Assembly (NCBI RefSeq): GCF_016881065.1
Contig: NZ_WXYN01000051.1
Span: 620,001-684,000 of the forward strand
Length of the DNA: 64,000 nucleotides
Origin: Planococcus soli
GTDB lineage: Bacteria; Bacillota; Bacilli; Bacillales_A; Planococcaceae
Reading direction: 5' to 3'
A program made the translations under genes and the position numbers. The first letter of the stretch is position 1, and each line of letters begins with the position of its first letter. Shown one piece after another: positions 63,117 through 64,000 of the stretch. A model generated the notes under the pieces. The model searched no databases. It was not told the DNA's origin and saw nothing but the letters and a program-made list of their open reading frames with translations.

Positions 63117-63125
63117 AGTATAACA
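63117..63125 (-). promoter_or_regulatory. Extended -10 promoter of the CorC-like gene
   Basis: Read on the minus strand: TG-T-TATACT. The leader would be about 45 bases and includes two stem-loops. Confidence 0.5.
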
Positions 63126-63236
63126 TATATGCAAGTCCTTTTACCTTGTGAGCGAATCGATGAAAATTTCAATTCTAACGTATTGAATGCGGCGGCAATT
63201 AAACTTATGATGGGAAGAGAGAAAAGGAGTGGTTTG

Positions 63237-64000
63237 ATGAAGGTGTTATGGCATGGGGGAACAATTTATACAATGGAAGCAGAAGGCGCAGTCGCGGAAG
63301 CGGTACTGGTGTCTGATGATCATATAGAGAAAGTTGGAACATACGAAGAGTTAAAAGAACAAGCGGATACGAAAGTCGATTTGCAGGGGAAGAGCATGTA
63401 CCCCGGATTTGTCGATAGCCATATGCACATGATCGGACATGGTGAGAAATTGATGCGCGTCGATCTGTCAAAAATCGCAAGCTCGGAGGAAATGCGAGAG
63501 CAATTGATCGAGTCAACAAAAGAACTCAATAAAGACGAATGGTTTATTGGGGAAGGCTGGAATGAAAACAACTTTGCCGACCGTAAAATATTTCACCGGC
63601 ACGAGCTTGATGAAATCAGCTCATCGCCGATGATGCTGAAAAGAGTTTGCCGCCATGCGATTTTGGCGAACTCCAGCGCCTTGGCGCTTGCTGGCATAAC
63701 TAAAGACAGTCCGGACCCGGAAGGCGGCGTGATTGTCCGTGATGCAGACGGAGAACCGACTGGCTACTTGTTGGACGCAGCACAGGACATGGTTGCGAAC
63801 CAGGTTCCGGAAGTCAGTGTCGAGTACTTGACGCGCGCCCTGCAAAAATCCGTCGATGATTTGCTGTCGCTTGGCTTGACCGGGGCACATACTGAGGACA
63901 TGGGATACTACGGACATTATTCACGTCCATTGCAGGCTTTCAAAAATGTCATTGGCAAACAGGTGAAATTCCGTGCGCATTTGCTCAGAGCACACGTGGC
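63237..64000 (+). CDS. Amidohydrolase family 3 protein, 5' fragment
   Basis: The first 254 codons of a gene running off the right edge. The N-terminus LWHGGTIYTME and the metal-binding motif GFVDSHMHM (HxH, near 60-68) mark the YtcJ-like amidohydrolase family 3 (cyclic imidase/exoenzyme-like hydrolases). The GEGWNENNF block is also typical. AAAAGGAGTGG is the RBS. No signal peptide, so cytosolic. Substrate unknown. It is divergent from the CorC-like gene, with 170 bases between the two start codons. Confidence 0.85.
   Translation, partial: MKVLWHGGTIYTMEAEGAVAEAVLVSDDHIEKVGTYEELKEQADTKVDLQGKSMYPGFVDSHMHMIGHGEKLMRVDLSKIASSEEMREQLIESTKELNKDEWFIGEGWNENNFADRKIFHRHELDEISSSPMMLKRVCRHAILANSSALALAGITKDSPDPEGGVIVRDADGEPTGYLLDAAQDMVANQVPEVSVEYLTRALQKSVDDLLSLGLTGAHTEDMGYYGHYSRPLQAFKNVIGKQVKFRAHLLRAHV

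Overview
The window is a conserved chromosomal stretch from a low-to-mid GC Gram-positive bacterium of the order Bacillales. Gene order follows the Bacillus subtilis ypdA-cmk-hbs-aro-qcr-dapB-dinG-ponA-rnpB-ypwA-dynA region almost gene by gene. Several things point to a non-sporulating Planococcaceae member (Planococcus/Planomicrobium-like): a class B RNase P RNA, MtrB (TRAP), HepS/HepT, QcrABC, GpsB, DynA and MrfA/MrfB homologues are present, while every sporulation or germination gene expected in this synteny (sleB, ypeB, spoIVA, ypjB, sspM, cotD) is absent. The organism name is an inference; the gene content is read from the sequence.

Layout. 1-4.1 kb: end of a CBS/ACT protein, a membrane-anchored phosphoesterase, the bacillithiol-disulfide reductase YpdA, asparaginase and the PrsW protease. 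4.1-10.2 kb: cmk, plsC, the S1-domain protein, isoprenoid isomerase fni, GTPase der and gpsA. 10.2-16.2 kb: two small envelope genes, HU, a block of tandem palindromic repeats, folE-mtrB, and the menaquinone side-chain/methylation set hepS-menG-hepT, then ndk. 16.3-21.4 kb: chorismate, tyrosine and phenylalanine genes (aroC-aroB-aroH-tyrA-aroA), without the trp operon and hisC that usually sit inside. 21.4-27.3 kb: ypiA-ypiB-ypiF, the menaquinol:cytochrome c reductase qcrABC, ypjA and a membrane zinc peptidase. 27.4-34.8 kb: a minus-strand YitT-family gene, then mazG-like, dapB, mgsA, bshA, cca, birA, panC and panD. 34.9-42.7 kb: dinG, ypmA, ypmB, aspB, asnS, dnaD, nth, ypoC. 42.7-46.1 kb: recU-ponA on the minus strand. 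46.4-54.7 kb: yppE, the mitomycin-repair pair mrfA/mrfB, gpsB, rnpB, an rRNA methyltransferase and a second DinG/XPD-type helicase. 54.7-64 kb: carboxypeptidase, SDR, dynamin DynA, sulfurtransferase, a minus-strand CorC/CNNM transporter and the start of an amidohydrolase.

Functionally the region is housekeeping: nucleotide and phospholipid precursors, menaquinone respiration (fni, hepS, menG, hepT feeding qcrABC), aromatic amino acids, lysine/pantothenate/biotin handling, bacillithiol, wall synthesis with division control (ponA, gpsB) and DNA repair (nth, recU, dinG, mrfAB). No phage, insertion sequence, CRISPR array, tRNA or toxin system was seen. I did not find an undescribed multi-gene system. 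The unexplained signals are non-coding: a tandem array of palindromic elements with compensatory arm changes upstream of folE; a second dispersed element present at the missing panB site and after rnpB; a hairpin that would mask the ribosome binding site of the CorC-like gene; promoters embedded in terminator-like hairpins; and an attenuator-like leader before panC.
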